From AAA164-E04 sp014239995 (GTDB taxonomy: Bacteria; Verrucomicrobiota; Verrucomicrobiia; Limisphaerales; AAA164-E04), in NCBI GenBank assembly GCA_029247315.1, contig JAQWLM010000023.1, positions 1-64,000 of the forward strand: DNA of 64,000 nucleotides. Direction: 5' to 3'. This document shows positions 25,818 to 35,059 of the stretch, one piece after another. The position numbers and the translations under genes were made by a program. Each line of letters begins with the position of its first letter. The stretch's first letter is position 1. The notes beneath the pieces are model-generated. The model was not told the DNA's origin, searched no databases, and worked only from the letters and a program-made list of their open reading frames with translations.

Positions 25818-27032
25818 TTACTCAGCCAGACGCAACTCTTCGATCTCAATGACGGGAATGCGCGGCCACCGGGCATCCACCGACTCTTGTCCTGTTGCCT
25901 GGATCTTATATCCCTCGTATGGCTTCAGGTCCGCAGGACTTGGACGGGTATGAAGGTGCAGCCTGCCGGTATAGAGATAATTCATGGTACGATGGGTCAC
26001 GGGATCCTCCAGGCGATGATATGTCGGGGACTGGATACTACGGCTGCGCTTGACGATTCCCTCGCGGGTAATGATACGTCTCAGATGGATCTCGGGGTTG
26101 GGATTTTCTGCGATCACCACCTCTGCAGGAAGGCGGTCAGCTCCAATAACCGGTGGCAGCTTGGGTAAGTCAAGTTCCGGAAGGTTACCCTGAATTTGAG
26201 TCAAGCCAGACTGCGTGTCCTCAAGTTCCCCTGTGGAACTGTCCTCTTCCACCTCAGCAACCTGCAAGGGGAGCGTCTCTTCTGTGATACTTATCTCAGA
26301 GGTCTCCGGCAGCGGATCAATCGGATCGCTGACGGCTACAACAGGAGAAGGACTGCTTGAATCGAGCTGCGCTTGGGCCGCAGTGGTATCATCCGGCTGG
26401 TTGGCCAGCACGGTTCCCTCAATCACCACGCTCTCCCCTTGACCTGGTTTATCGATGATTAAGACAGGTTCCGAATCCGTTCCTTTTGTTTCATCTGGAT
26501 TCTCGATAACGGTGATTGATGGAAGGACTTGCAGATCCTTTTCGGGAGACTCAGACGTCAAATCAACAAGGTCAGCTGCCACATAAGCAACCGCACCACG
26601 CGGTGGTTTGATAGAAATCCATCCCTCGGACTGCTTCAGCGTTTCCACCTTATCCCCCCGATTTAAGCGCGCGACGACCTTGAATTTTTGATCAGGACCC
26701 GCACGCACGTTGAGCCGGGTGGCGGTAACAAAGTTTTCAGCAGCATCGATATAGTCCTCGGAAACCCAAAGCACAACGTCCTGGGGAACAACGATACGAA
26801 ACCATTCCTTCGGGTTTCCTGGAACGGTTTCCGAGAGGATCACGCTCTCGAGAATTTCAACCTTGTCGCCAGTATTCAACTGGGTCAGCACTTCACTCGA
26901 GATCGTAGCGCGTGAACGGACGTTGACACGCTCTTTTTTGACGATACCGAATTGTGCGGCTCCCCCCACAGGTGCCCATGCGATGACAAATACGCACCAC
27001 ATAAAAAGACTTTTCTTAAACGAACTCATCAT
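25818..27032 (-). CDS. Exported protein with two SH3b domains
   Basis: A 404-residue protein. A signal peptide (MWCVFVIAWAPVGGAA) is followed by two bacterial SH3 domains: VKKERVNVRSRATISSEVL (about residues 30-100) and ATRLNVRAGPDQKFKVVARL (100-165). A long acidic, low-complexity linker then leads to a conserved-looking C-terminal part that includes RRIITREGIVKRSRSIQSPT and YLYTGRLHLHT. SH3b domains bind peptidoglycan or other wall material, so a cell-envelope role is likely; there is no catalytic domain. Two ATG codons in tandem (27032 and 27029) are possible starts. First gene of the operon with folD. Confidence 0.8.
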   Translation of the reverse strand: MMSSFKKSLFMWCVFVIAWAPVGGAAQFGIVKKERVNVRSRATISSEVLTQLNTGDKVEILESVILSETVPGNPKEWFRIVVPQDVVLWVSEDYIDAAENFVTATRLNVRAGPDQKFKVVARLNRGDKVETLKQSEGWISIKPPRGAVAYVAADLVDLTSESPEKDLQVLPSITVIENPDETKGTDSEPVLIIDKPGQGESVVIEGTVLANQPDDTTAAQAQLDSSSPSPVVAVSDPIDPLPETSEISITEETLPLQVAEVEEDSSTGELEDTQSGLTQIQGNLPELDLPKLPPVIGADRLPAEVVIAENPNPEIHLRRIITREGIVKRSRSIQSPTYHRLEDPVTHRTMNYLYTGRLHLHTRPSPADLKPYEGYKIQATGQESVDARWPRIPVIEIEELRLAE

Positions 27033-27358
27033 GGAGGACAATTGAAAAGCAACCCGGGAGAATGTCAATCTCGTAGCGATCTCCGGGGCTTCAAACATCC
27101 CTCCAAACGCCAATGACACTCGTATGGAAGGGCGGGTGGCCTTCGAGGTGACCAAAATCAAGCTCTGCCAGGGTGTTCACATGGAAGACCACCCAAACGT
27201 CAGCACGTTTGTTCGTTTCCCTCGTAAGACACCGACCAGGCTATTCAAGCCGCACCTTGAGGGCTTGCCCTTCGCGGGAGGGTAGCAATGCCTACAACCC
27301 GACCAGAAAAGATCCGCGTGCCATCGGGGCTTAAAGCACCGGCTACCGAAAGGCCAGG

Positions 27359-28741
27359 TTACTGGAACTCAAGAAGCACCTTGCGCTCTGGCGTGGGATA
27401 CCACGAGGTCAAATGGTGTGCAAGTCGCCGAACCACCTCCGGATGCCTACCTGCAAGGTTCTCCTCTTCAGAAGGATCACTCATGAGATCGAAAAGCTGT
27501 GGTCGCTTTTCTAAACGTGGATGGGTGGTCTGATAGCGATTTACTTCACCGTCATAAGTCAGCAGAAGTTTCCATTTTCCTGCAATAGCCCATCGATACA
27601 GCAGTGAAGCCTGAGGGTTTTCGATATCTGCGATGTCGTGAGCGAACCCTTCCCCACGAATCAAGGATCGTTGGATAGGGGATCCCTCACGCAGACTGGA
27701 CATGAGATTCAGTCCTGGAAGTCCCTTGGGAACGCGCCCGCCCACAGCCCCCAGTATGGTGGGAAAAAGATCGATACTGCTCACCAGTTCGGGTCTATCC
27801 TCAGGTGTGAGGTTTTCGGGCCACCGAAACATGACGGGTGTGCGAATCCCCCCCTCATAGGGTGTCTGTTTGGAACGAGGCGCATATCCGCGGCGTTCGG
27901 GATGCTGAATCCATCCGTTATCAGTAACATAGACCACAAGGGTGTTCTCTCGAATCCCCTGATCATCGATCAAGCCTAGAACCTGGCCACAAGTCTCATC
28001 AAACCATTCGCACATGGCATAATAACGGGCGACATGCTCCGAATCGACCTGGTTACGGTATTTCTCAAAAAGTCGTTTGGGGGGATTATGCGGTGTATGG
28101 GGTAAAAAGGGTGCATACCAAAGGAAAAAAGGTTTCTCCTGTTTCACTGCCCCTTTGACAAAATCCCTGATAGGACCGATCCCCTCACGCCCAATAGCCA
28201 AGCCATCGTCACCATGACGCCCCCCCTCCTGAGGAAATCCCCGCGTCATCCCATGGGTGAAGCCACCATGGCTATGATTGCCTTCCCACCACTTGCCACT
28301 TTGATGGCTGAGGTATCCGCTTTCACCCAATAAAGAAGGAAGGGTTTCAAATTGATCCAGATAGCGGATCAACTCAGACCTTCGTTGCTGGTAAAGTTTG
28401 GAGTTCTTGTTTGCGTATTTGGGAGATGGATCATTTCCAGTGACACCGTGTCGATGCGCAAAATGTCCCGTAGCAAGCGTCATCAGCGAAGGACGACACA
28501 AGGCAGTAGGTACGTAGCCACGCCTGAAAAGGACACTTTGCCTGGAAAGTTGATCAAGATGGGGGGTTTGGATCACTGGATGCCCCATGAACCCATAATC
28601 CGTCCAGGCCTGGTCGTCAGAAATAATCAGGACGACGTTGGGTGGTTCAACCCCATAGGTATAGGCAATAGGCAGCGAGAAAAAAGCGATTTGGAGGAAT
28701 AGCACCCTACGGAAGAAAGGTCGACAGAAGGAGAAATTCAT
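27359..28741 (-). CDS. Exported sulfatase (S1 family) with altered maturation motif
   Basis: A 460-residue alkaline-phosphatase-superfamily sulfatase that would remove sulfate from glycans outside the cytoplasm. It has a signal peptide (RVLFLQIAFFSLPIAYTYG), metal-binding Asp42-Asp43 (ISDDQAW), and GKWWEGNHSHGG and DNGWIQHP further on. The residue to become formylglycine is Cys82 in CRPSLMTLATG. The usual CxPSR consensus has Leu86 in place of Arg. Similar CRPSL variants occur in environmental sulfatases, so it may still be matured, but activity is less certain. ATG 28741 is used rather than the TTG at 28747. Confidence 0.88.
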   Translation of the reverse strand: MNFSFCRPFFRRVLFLQIAFFSLPIAYTYGVEPPNVVLIISDDQAWTDYGFMGHPVIQTPHLDQLSRQSVLFRRGYVPTALCRPSLMTLATGHFAHRHGVTGNDPSPKYANKNSKLYQQRRSELIRYLDQFETLPSLLGESGYLSHQSGKWWEGNHSHGGFTHGMTRGFPQEGGRHGDDGLAIGREGIGPIRDFVKGAVKQEKPFFLWYAPFLPHTPHNPPKRLFEKYRNQVDSEHVARYYAMCEWFDETCGQVLGLIDDQGIRENTLVVYVTDNGWIQHPERRGYAPRSKQTPYEGGIRTPVMFRWPENLTPEDRPELVSSIDLFPTILGAVGGRVPKGLPGLNLMSSLREGSPIQRSLIRGEGFAHDIADIENPQASLLYRWAIAGKWKLLLTYDGEVNRYQTTHPRLEKRPQLFDLMSDPSEEENLAGRHPEVVRRLAHHLTSWYPTPERKVLLEFQ

Positions 28742-29384
28742 ACCCAATACATACGAAATTCAGGCTCGCTGACCAATAGTTAAATGCAAAGCAATGCATT
28801 TTGAGTAGATCAAGGCAGACAGATATATGCGTTGGAAGACATCATCCAGAAGACTTTTTCCCAGATGAACACGTAGGTCTCTCAATATTGGCGAGGGCTG
28901 ATCATCATGGAGTATCGCAGCAAGGGGCATTTACCCGAGACGCCTCGGAACAAAATCTCAATGCATTCCGCTCACCCGCCTTTTACGCATGGGAAGCTGG
29001 CTTTTCAAACTGCCACAACATGGAGAGACCATAGTCGAGATGTGTCGTTCTGCTGGAAAGTCCTTGCTGGGTCAAGCTCGAGAATGGGTATATTTTGCAC
29101 AAGGCTGCAGCTGTTCCACAGGGAAGTGTTGCCTCACCCTAAGACAACTAATCGAATACTACCGAGGGTTATGGAAGCCACTGTCATCTGCAGCCCCAAT
29201 GGCCAGTTGGTCTCTGGCGGGAACCCCATGTCCAGAGGCGTCTAGCACCCATCTTTTCGGAAAACTAGAGCGTGAAGCGCAGCATCAGATGAATGGTTGC
29301 AGAGGACCAGAGGATCCACAACTTTCGAATCATGATCAAAATTCCTTGTTATCGAGTAGATTCACCGATTTGATGGGGCCCTTG
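28742..29384. other. Long divergent intergenic region without a clear gene
   Basis: About 640 bases between the sulfatase and the ABC-F gene. Several plus-strand frames are open for 80-130 codons, including one that runs into the ABC-F gene, but the translations look like non-coding sequence and share no motif I know. It must hold both divergent promoters; none is obvious. It may contain a decayed gene. Confidence 0.45.
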
Positions 29385-31298
29385 ATGGATTCACTCGCTT
29401 CCAACAGTATGCTGCTCTCGGCCACCGACCTCACCCTGGTATTTGACTACCTGCGTCTTTTGAACGGGGTGACACTAGCTGTCACTTCCGGTGAAAAAGT
29501 AGGACTGGTCGGGCGTAATGGTTGCGGTAAAACCAGTCTTCTCAAGATCCTGGCCAAGCAAACCGAGGCAGATTCCGGAGAACTTTCTCGGCGAAAGGGT
29601 CTCAGGATCGGATACCTCCCTCAGGAATTCGAGCTGATCGAAACGACCAGTGTCCATGAAAACATTCTTTCCGGCGCTTCGGATGTGCAGGCATGGATTG
29701 CTGATTACGAATCAGGAAACGGTTCGGAGGCAAATCAGGCACGTTTATTGGAAAGTATCGAACAGGCGGATGGATGGCATCTCGAGACTCGCACTGAAAT
29801 GTTGGCTACCCGGCTTTCCACCCCTCCTCTCAAGACTCAAGTGGCAACACTCTCCGGTGGAGAAAAACGTCGAGTGGCTCTTTGTCGCGCCCTGGTGGGA
29901 CAGCCAGACCTTCTTCTGCTCGATGAACCAACCAACCATCTCGATACCCGTTCGATCAATTGGCTGGAGAGTTATCTCAAGGCCTTTAAGGGAGCTGTCA
30001 TTTTTGTAACCCATGACCGGTATTTCCTGGATACCATTGCCACGAGAGTCGTTGAACTTGATAATGGAGAAGCATTTTCACACCCTGGAAATTACACCTC
30101 CTATCTGGAAAACAAGGCAACCAGGCAGCAAATCGCTGATCAATCGGAGCGGCGGCGGCAACGTTTTCTCCGCGAGGAGCTGCAGTGGGTCAGGGCTGGA
30201 GTCAGGGCACAACGATCCAAAGCACGTCATCGACTGAATCATTTCTATGAAGTAGATGGCCTTGAGGCTCCACCTGAGGAACGTGAAATGGATGTCCTCA
30301 TCCCCCCCCCCAGTGCCCTTGGAAATATTGGTGTCGAGTTGAAGGATGCCGGCGTTCAATTTGGAGAAGGGCAAGAGGCACACTGGTTATTTCGCAAGCT
30401 CAACCTCTCATTGGAACCTGGAAAATGCATTGGTGTAGTGGGAAAGAACGGCGTTGGCAAAACCACTCTGCTCAGATTGTGTATGGGGGAACTCAAACCC
30501 TCGGAAGGCACGGTCACCATTGGTAAGAAATTACAAATCAACTATATTGACCAATCCAGAATGCAACTTGAGGGCCATGGCACCTTGCTCGAGGAGATTG
30601 CGGGAGGAAACGAAAACATTTATTTCGGTCAACATCAAATCAACGCACGCGGTTATCTGAGACGTTTCCAATTCCCTGAACACCGAGCCAACGAGCCCGT
30701 TTCTCAACTATCTGGCGGAGAACGAGCACGACTCATGCTCGCCAAAGTACTGAAACGCGGAGGCAATTGCTTGATTCTGGATGAACCCACCAATGACCTG
30801 GATCTTCCTAGTCTGCGTATGCTTGAGGAAGCATTGGCAGATTTTGATGGCAGTGTCATTGTTGTCAGTCACGACCGATATTTCCTGGATCGTATCTGCG
30901 ATCAAATCATCGCATTTGAACCGCAAGGCCTTTTTGTGCAACCGGGGAACTACTCGTATTACCTTGAAAAACTGGAGGAAAGAGAAAAATACCGCCAATC
31001 GGAGACAAGGACATCCCAGCAAGCCAGAGTCGCGAAGAAGCCAAGAGCAAAGAAGGAACGCCCAAGACGTCTGAGTTACATGGAAAAACGAGAACTCGGA
31101 GGTATGGAAGAGGCTATCCTTGAAGCCGAATCAGATGTTGCTACCACGGAGGCGAAACTCAATGATCCTACCTTCTATATCGAGCATGCTGACAAAGCAC
31201 GCATGAGCACGGAGAAGTTGACGGCACTGAAATTGAGGGTAACCCGACTCTATGAACGCTGGGAGGAGCTTGCTTCCATCGAAAATGGCGGTTCCTAA
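29385..31298 (+). CDS. ABC-F ATPase, Uup type
   Basis: A 637-residue soluble protein with two ABC ATPase domains and no membrane part. The Walker A motifs are GRNGCGKTS and GKNGVGKTT, with signatures LSGGEKRR and LSGGERAR. The Walker B motifs are LLLDEPTNHLD and LILDEPTNDLD. The C-terminal coiled coil (ELGGMEEAILEAESDVATTEAKL) is typical of Uup. ABC-F proteins bind the ribosomal E site and help stalled or difficult translation; Uup also affects transposon excision. Possible starts are ATG 29373, 29385 and 29409. I use 29385, and the long open frame further upstream looks non-coding. Confidence 0.93.
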   Translation: MDSLASNSMLLSATDLTLVFDYLRLLNGVTLAVTSGEKVGLVGRNGCGKTSLLKILAKQTEADSGELSRRKGLRIGYLPQEFELIETTSVHENILSGASDVQAWIADYESGNGSEANQARLLESIEQADGWHLETRTEMLATRLSTPPLKTQVATLSGGEKRRVALCRALVGQPDLLLLDEPTNHLDTRSINWLESYLKAFKGAVIFVTHDRYFLDTIATRVVELDNGEAFSHPGNYTSYLENKATRQQIADQSERRRQRFLREELQWVRAGVRAQRSKARHRLNHFYEVDGLEAPPEEREMDVLIPPPSALGNIGVELKDAGVQFGEGQEAHWLFRKLNLSLEPGKCIGVVGKNGVGKTTLLRLCMGELKPSEGTVTIGKKLQINYIDQSRMQLEGHGTLLEEIAGGNENIYFGQHQINARGYLRRFQFPEHRANEPVSQLSGGERARLMLAKVLKRGGNCLILDEPTNDLDLPSLRMLEEALADFDGSVIVVSHDRYFLDRICDQIIAFEPQGLFVQPGNYSYYLEKLEEREKYRQSETRTSQQARVAKKPRAKKERPRRLSYMEKRELGGMEEAILEAESDVATTEAKLNDPTFYIEHADKARMSTEKLTALKLRVTRLYERWEELASIENGGS

Positions 31299-31348
31299 AA
31301 GAACACAGTCTGAATCTGAGAGCGGGTGCTCTCGAAAGATCAGGCTCC

Positions 31349-31519
31349 TCAACGCCCTTCCATCATGTTGGTCGGAAGGCCGTGTTCCCAACCCCTGGGC
31401 TGGCTCCAAGGACGGGCTGAGGTGTTTTCAGGATCTGGGGTCGCACAACCTGCCAAGCCTGCGAGCGCAAGCACAAACAAACACAACAACAGTAGATCTT
31501 TTTTTTGACGAAAAAGCAT
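31349..31519 (-). CDS. Small lipoprotein, 56 residues
   Basis: A short gene read directly from the gap. A basic start (MLFRQKKD) leads to a leucine-rich helix and a clear lipobox LAGC, with the acylated Cys at residue 25. A short hydrophilic tail follows, with PENTSARPWSQPRGWEHG and a final MMEGR. It should be lipid-anchored in the envelope. The ENxSARPW...GWExGLP...EGR pattern is one I associate with small lipoproteins of Verrucomicrobia of unknown function. It lies 36 bases downstream of the coiled-coil gene on the same strand, probably co-transcribed. Confidence 0.75.
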   Translation of the reverse strand: MLFRQKKDLLLLCLFVLALAGLAGCATPDPENTSARPWSQPRGWEHGLPTNMMEGR

Positions 31520-31555
31520 TGTTAGACTACGAGCAGATGGCTGGAAACATCACGC

Positions 31556-32311
31556 TCAGTAAATGACTGCGTCCCCCACCTGTATGTTGGTTTGAAGCCA
31601 ACCAGGCAAGACGTTAGCAACGGAGCGCTCGGATTCGACAGATGAAATCTGCACCTTGCCAACAAGTTTGCCATCCCGACTCACCATCAATTGACCATTC
31701 TGCCGAACACCATGGTTTTCACCCACGTCAATGATCACAAAACCCCAGTCTGCATCCACTGACAATACGGCGCCCTCGAGGCCATCACGCATCACCACCT
31801 TCTGAGATGGTCCCACAAATCGACTGAGCTCGTACTTGATCTGGTCAAGTTGGCGAATGAGCACATCCTTTTCACCGTTGATGGCGGCAATTTCATCATC
31901 CGCATCGGAGAGTTTCTGCTTCATGGTCACCACAAACTGTTGGGTCACTCCCAGGCCTCTCCAAGTCTGCAGTTCACGTCGAGCCTCGGTCAGGCCGGAA
32001 CTTGCCTCGGCAAGTTGACCATCAAGTTCATTGCCGCGAGCTCTCTGTTGAGCCAGTGCCTGGCCCATTTTTTTGAGGTTGTCATCCAGTTCGGTCACCT
32101 TACCAAGGAGACTTTCGACCTCTACCTCTGCTTCGCGCTGGGCGCTCACAGCGAGACGCTCTTTACTCTCAGCGGTTTGCCTAGCCTCATTGGACTGAAC
32201 CAAATCATTCTTCAAGTCTGTAATCTCAGGGGCCTTAATGAACTGGATGATACCCAGTGAACCCAGTCCCGCCAAAATCGATAATATCAAACCTGCTCTC
32301 AGTAGCTGCAT
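31556..32311 (-). CDS. Membrane-anchored coiled-coil protein
   Basis: A 251-residue protein with one N-terminal membrane helix (LLRAGLILSILAGLGSLGII) and a long coiled coil of about 130 residues rich in E, Q, L and A. The C-terminal beta domain begins VVMRDGLEGAVLSVDADWGFVIIDVGENHGV and includes GQLMVSRDGKLVGKVQ. The layout is similar to MreC-type proteins (helix, coiled coil, beta domain), but it is shorter and not next to mreB. A scaffold role in the envelope is inferred. The small lipoprotein gene follows. I cannot name the family. Confidence 0.75.
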   Translation of the reverse strand: MQLLRAGLILSILAGLGSLGIIQFIKAPEITDLKNDLVQSNEARQTAESKERLAVSAQREAEVEVESLLGKVTELDDNLKKMGQALAQQRARGNELDGQLAEASSGLTEARRELQTWRGLGVTQQFVVTMKQKLSDADDEIAAINGEKDVLIRQLDQIKYELSRFVGPSQKVVMRDGLEGAVLSVDADWGFVIIDVGENHGVRQNGQLMVSRDGKLVGKVQISSVESERSVANVLPGWLQTNIQVGDAVIY

Positions 32312-32345
32312 AATCAGTAAATTTTGAATCTCTTACGTGGCTGGA

Positions 32346-32374
32346 GGTTAACGGAAATCTAATGACTCTGTCAA
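32346..32374 (-). promoter_or_regulatory. Candidate promoter for the coiled-coil/lipoprotein pair
   Basis: On the minus strand TTGACA (32369-32374, perfect -35) and TTAACC (32346-32351) are 17 bases apart, in the gap after pilT and about 35 bases before the coiled-coil ATG. This would separate that pair from the pil genes. Confidence 0.4.
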
Positions 32375-32419
32375 CTCTGCCCAGTTTAATTATTCGAGGA
32401 AATACTCGCATCGGGATGG

Positions 32420-33508
32420 TCAACCGAGGATGCGCTTGCCCTCGCTGAGGAAGATACCCTGGAAATTCATTTTGAGGGCATCAGCATTGGATGCTTTGGC
32501 CAGAGCCTCTTCCTCGCTGACAAGCCTGTCCTTAACAAGCTTGAAGAGCGCCTGGTTAAAGTTCTGCATTCCATCCTCTGCACCGGTTTCTATCGCAACA
32601 CTGAGCTTTTCCAGTCTATTTTCTTCGATTAACTTGCGCATGGTCCCCGTGTTGATCATCACCTCAATGGCTGGAATCACTCCGCCGCCGATCTTCCCGA
32701 CCATACGTTGACAGACAACTGCCCGAAGCGTCCCAGCAAGCTGGCGCCGAATCTGGTCCCGCTCCTCCGACCTGAAAAAGTCAAGAATGCGAGTAATAGA
32801 TTGTGCCGCATTCGTCGTGTGTAAGGTGGAAAGCACCAAATGCCCTGTGTCTGCAGCACTCATGGCTGCAGAAAAACTGATGGCATCCCGCATCTCGCCG
32901 ATCATAATCACGTCTGGGTCTTGACGGAGAACGTGCTTCAATCCAGCTGCGAAATTCAATGAATCAAGTCCAATTTCACGCTGTTCAATGACGGATTTCT
33001 TGTCCGAAAAAACGAATTCGATAGGATCTTCAAGGGTAACTACATGCTTACGGGTCGAGGCGTTGATGTGCTCGATCATGGCAGCAAGGGTGGTGGATTT
33101 ACCGCAACCAGTGGTGCCCGACACCAGGACAATTCCGCGTGGAGAACCAGCAATTTCCTTGAGCACGGGTATCAGACCAAGATCCTCAAAACTGGGAATG
33201 TCGGTCTTGACGTATCGCATGGACAAAGCAAAAGTACCACGCTGCTGGAAGCAATTAGTCCTGAAACGACCCGCTGAAGTGGAGTAGTAAGAGAAATCGA
33301 TTTCCCGATGGGTCTCTAAAACTTCCTTGAGATGCACCGGAACGATTTCAGCAATCACCTTCTCGATCCATTCCTGAGTGGGCTTCGGAGCCTCGATATC
33401 GACAAGTTTACCGTCGATACGAAATACAACCGGTCCTCCCACCTTGAGATGCACATCCGAAGCGCCACCCTCGATGGCAATACGCAGGATTCGATTGAAC
33501 AACTCCAT
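32420..33508 (-). CDS. pilT: Type IV pilus retraction ATPase PilT
   Basis: A 362-residue secretion-type ATPase that depolymerises type IV pili for twitching or DNA uptake. It has ASDVHLKVGG at the start, Walker A GTTGCGKS (131-138), the Asp-box region EDPIEFVF, Walker B DPDVIMIGEMRD and the His box HLVLSTLHTTNA. The usual AIRNLIRE motif region near the C-terminus reads IRKLIEEN-like (MRKLIEENRLEKL). It begins 28 bases after the PilZ-like gene. No pilB, pilC or pilin gene is in the window. Confidence 0.92.
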   Translation of the reverse strand: MELFNRILRIAIEGGASDVHLKVGGPVVFRIDGKLVDIEAPKPTQEWIEKVIAEIVPVHLKEVLETHREIDFSYYSTSAGRFRTNCFQQRGTFALSMRYVKTDIPSFEDLGLIPVLKEIAGSPRGIVLVSGTTGCGKSTTLAAMIEHINASTRKHVVTLEDPIEFVFSDKKSVIEQREIGLDSLNFAAGLKHVLRQDPDVIMIGEMRDAISFSAAMSAADTGHLVLSTLHTTNAAQSITRILDFFRSEERDQIRRQLAGTLRAVVCQRMVGKIGGGVIPAIEVMINTGTMRKLIEENRLEKLSVAIETGAEDGMQNFNQALFKLVKDRLVSEEEALAKASNADALKMNFQGIFLSEGKRILG

Positions 33509-33536
33509 AAGGCCTAGGCCAAGGAAAGAAATCCCC

Positions 33537-33869
33537 CTAAAGTGTCATGTGCTGGGAGCGGGAGAGAGTCTCCACTTGCGATTGAGCCTCTGGCTCAAGC
33601 CCAACAAAAAGGATTGAAATGACAAATCCGCTATGCTTACTACCACTGGCCCCAACTACAATACCATTGCATTGGATAGGTTTATGAGTTTTTGGAGAAC
33701 GAAGTTCGATGGTCAATTCAGACCAAACAGGAAGTTCTTGAGAAGAGAGGAATTCAACACCATTGGCCCGGACATTGACTGCTTCTGGTGGCAGCGTAAA
33801 CTGTATCTCGTCCGATTTGACCGTGAGCGGCTCGAACATACCCGATGTGTCCAATCTAGTTGTCTTCAT
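33537..33869 (-). CDS. PilZ-like domain protein
   Basis: A 110-residue beta-rich protein whose pattern (VNVRANGVEFLSSQEL, a hydrophobic strand, IQCNGIVVGAS, then FVISILFVGLEPEAQ) matches a PilZ fold. The N-terminal RxxxR that binds cyclic di-GMP is missing, and the second motif is NVRANG instead of (D/N)xSxxG. It may therefore not bind the nucleotide and may act as a protein-binding PilZ. Directly upstream of pilT, so probably linked to pilus function. Confidence 0.6.
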   Translation of the reverse strand: MKTTRLDTSGMFEPLTVKSDEIQFTLPPEAVNVRANGVEFLSSQELPVWSELTIELRSPKTHKPIQCNGIVVGASGSKHSGFVISILFVGLEPEAQSQVETLSRSQHMTL

Positions 33870-33881
33870 ACGTCTTTAGAT

Positions 33882-33909
33882 ATGTTAACACGTATTCGCG
33901 TTTCGTCAA
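33882..33909 (-). promoter_or_regulatory. Candidate promoter of the PilZ-pilT operon
   Basis: On the minus strand TTGACG (33904-33909) and TAACAT (33882-33887) are 16 bases apart. The predicted start of transcription would be only a few bases before the ATG at 33869, giving an almost leaderless message. Confidence 0.3.
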
Positions 33910-34015
33910 TCGCTTGATACGCTTGAACTTATTTTTTGTTTGAAGGATACGTCATCCATCAGAACATCTAATAAGATGTAGTATATGTTATTGTAATTCA
34001 CTTAAAAGGAACAAG

Positions 34016-35059
34016 TTACCACTCAATAACTGCAGCTCCCCAAGTCAAACCCGCACCAAAAACAACCATCAATATGAGATCCCCCCTCTCAAGCCTTCCC
34101 TCACTCACCACTTGATCCAGAGCAATGGCCACGGATGCGGCCGAGGTGTTCCCAAATTGGTCTACATTCACGAAAACCTGATCTTCCTTGGCCCCAAGGC
34201 GTTGACCAACCGCATTGATGATACGCAGGTTTGCTTGGTGCGGAATGATACACTTGATTTGCCCAATATCCAGTTGACATTGATCCAGAACCTGACGCGC
34301 AGCCTTGCACATGGCATTCACGGCGCTCTTGTAGGTTTCCTTGCCATCCATACGTAAATAATGCAGACGGCTATCAACGGAATCTCTCGTTGCTGGGCAT
34401 CGACTTCCCCCACCAGGCATTGACAAGAGTCCTGCTTTGCTACCATCCGCACCCATGCTGGCAGTCAAAAGGCCATGCGCGTGCTCTCGATTTTGAAGGA
34501 TTGCGGCACCAGCACCGTCACCAAAGAGCACACAGGTGTTGCGGTCCTTCCAATCAATGATTGATGAGAGCTTTTCAGCACCGATTACCAGGACCGTGTC
34601 ATAAGTACGCGACATGACGAATTGCTGGGCAATTTCCAGTGCGTAGATAAAGCCCGAACACGCGGCCTCAAGGTCAAAAGCTGCTGCTCTCGAAGCACCT
34701 AGGTTGTTTTGAACCAGACAAGCACTACTTGGAAAAGGCATGTCAGGGGTAATGGTTGCAACGATGATGAGATCTATTTCCTCAGCCTTGACATCTGACT
34801 TTGCTAAAGCACGACGTGCCGCCTCAGTCGCAAGATCGGACGTAAACTGTCCTTCGGCCGCTATCCGACGCTCCTTGATGCCTGTCCGTGTCGTAATCCA
34901 TTCATCGCTTGTGTCGACAAGCTTCTCGAGATCCGCATTAGTCAGTTTTCGCTCCGGAACATAAGAACCCACGGAAACAATCGAACAGTTACGTCCCTTA
35001 TAATCGTGTACTGCCCTCGGGTTAACAAAATCAGGGCGCTTTGGAATGGCTTCACTCAT
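34016..35059 (-). CDS. fabH: 3-oxoacyl-ACP synthase III
   Basis: A 347-residue KAS III enzyme, which starts fatty-acid synthesis by condensing acetyl-CoA with malonyl-ACP. The catalytic triad is visible: Cys134 in EAACSGFIYAL, His in IIPHQAN and Asn in GNTSAAS. The C-terminal VFGAGLTWGAAVIEW is typical. Its ATG overlaps the plsX stop by four bases, so the pair is translationally coupled. Last gene of the coaD-yceD-rpmF-plsX-fabH run. Confidence 0.97.
   Translation of the reverse strand: MSEAIPKRPDFVNPRAVHDYKGRNCSIVSVGSYVPERKLTNADLEKLVDTSDEWITTRTGIKERRIAAEGQFTSDLATEAARRALAKSDVKAEEIDLIIVATITPDMPFPSSACLVQNNLGASRAAAFDLEAACSGFIYALEIAQQFVMSRTYDTVLVIGAEKLSSIIDWKDRNTCVLFGDGAGAAILQNREHAHGLLTASMGADGSKAGLLSMPGGGSRCPATRDSVDSRLHYLRMDGKETYKSAVNAMCKAARQVLDQCQLDIGQIKCIIPHQANLRIINAVGQRLGAKEDQVFVNVDQFGNTSAASVAIALDQVVSEGRLERGDLILMVVFGAGLTWGAAVIEW

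Noticed and set aside
28989..29384. Upstream extension of the ABC-F frame by 132 codons
   Set aside because: The translation is cysteine- and serine-rich and unlike any ABC-F N-terminus; the family begins near residue MDSLASNS or MLLSATDL.
31318..31333. GAGAGC/GCTCTC hairpin after the ABC-F stop as terminator
   Set aside because: Only six base pairs and no T-run; the nearest T-run is about 165 bases further on, in the lipoprotein gene.
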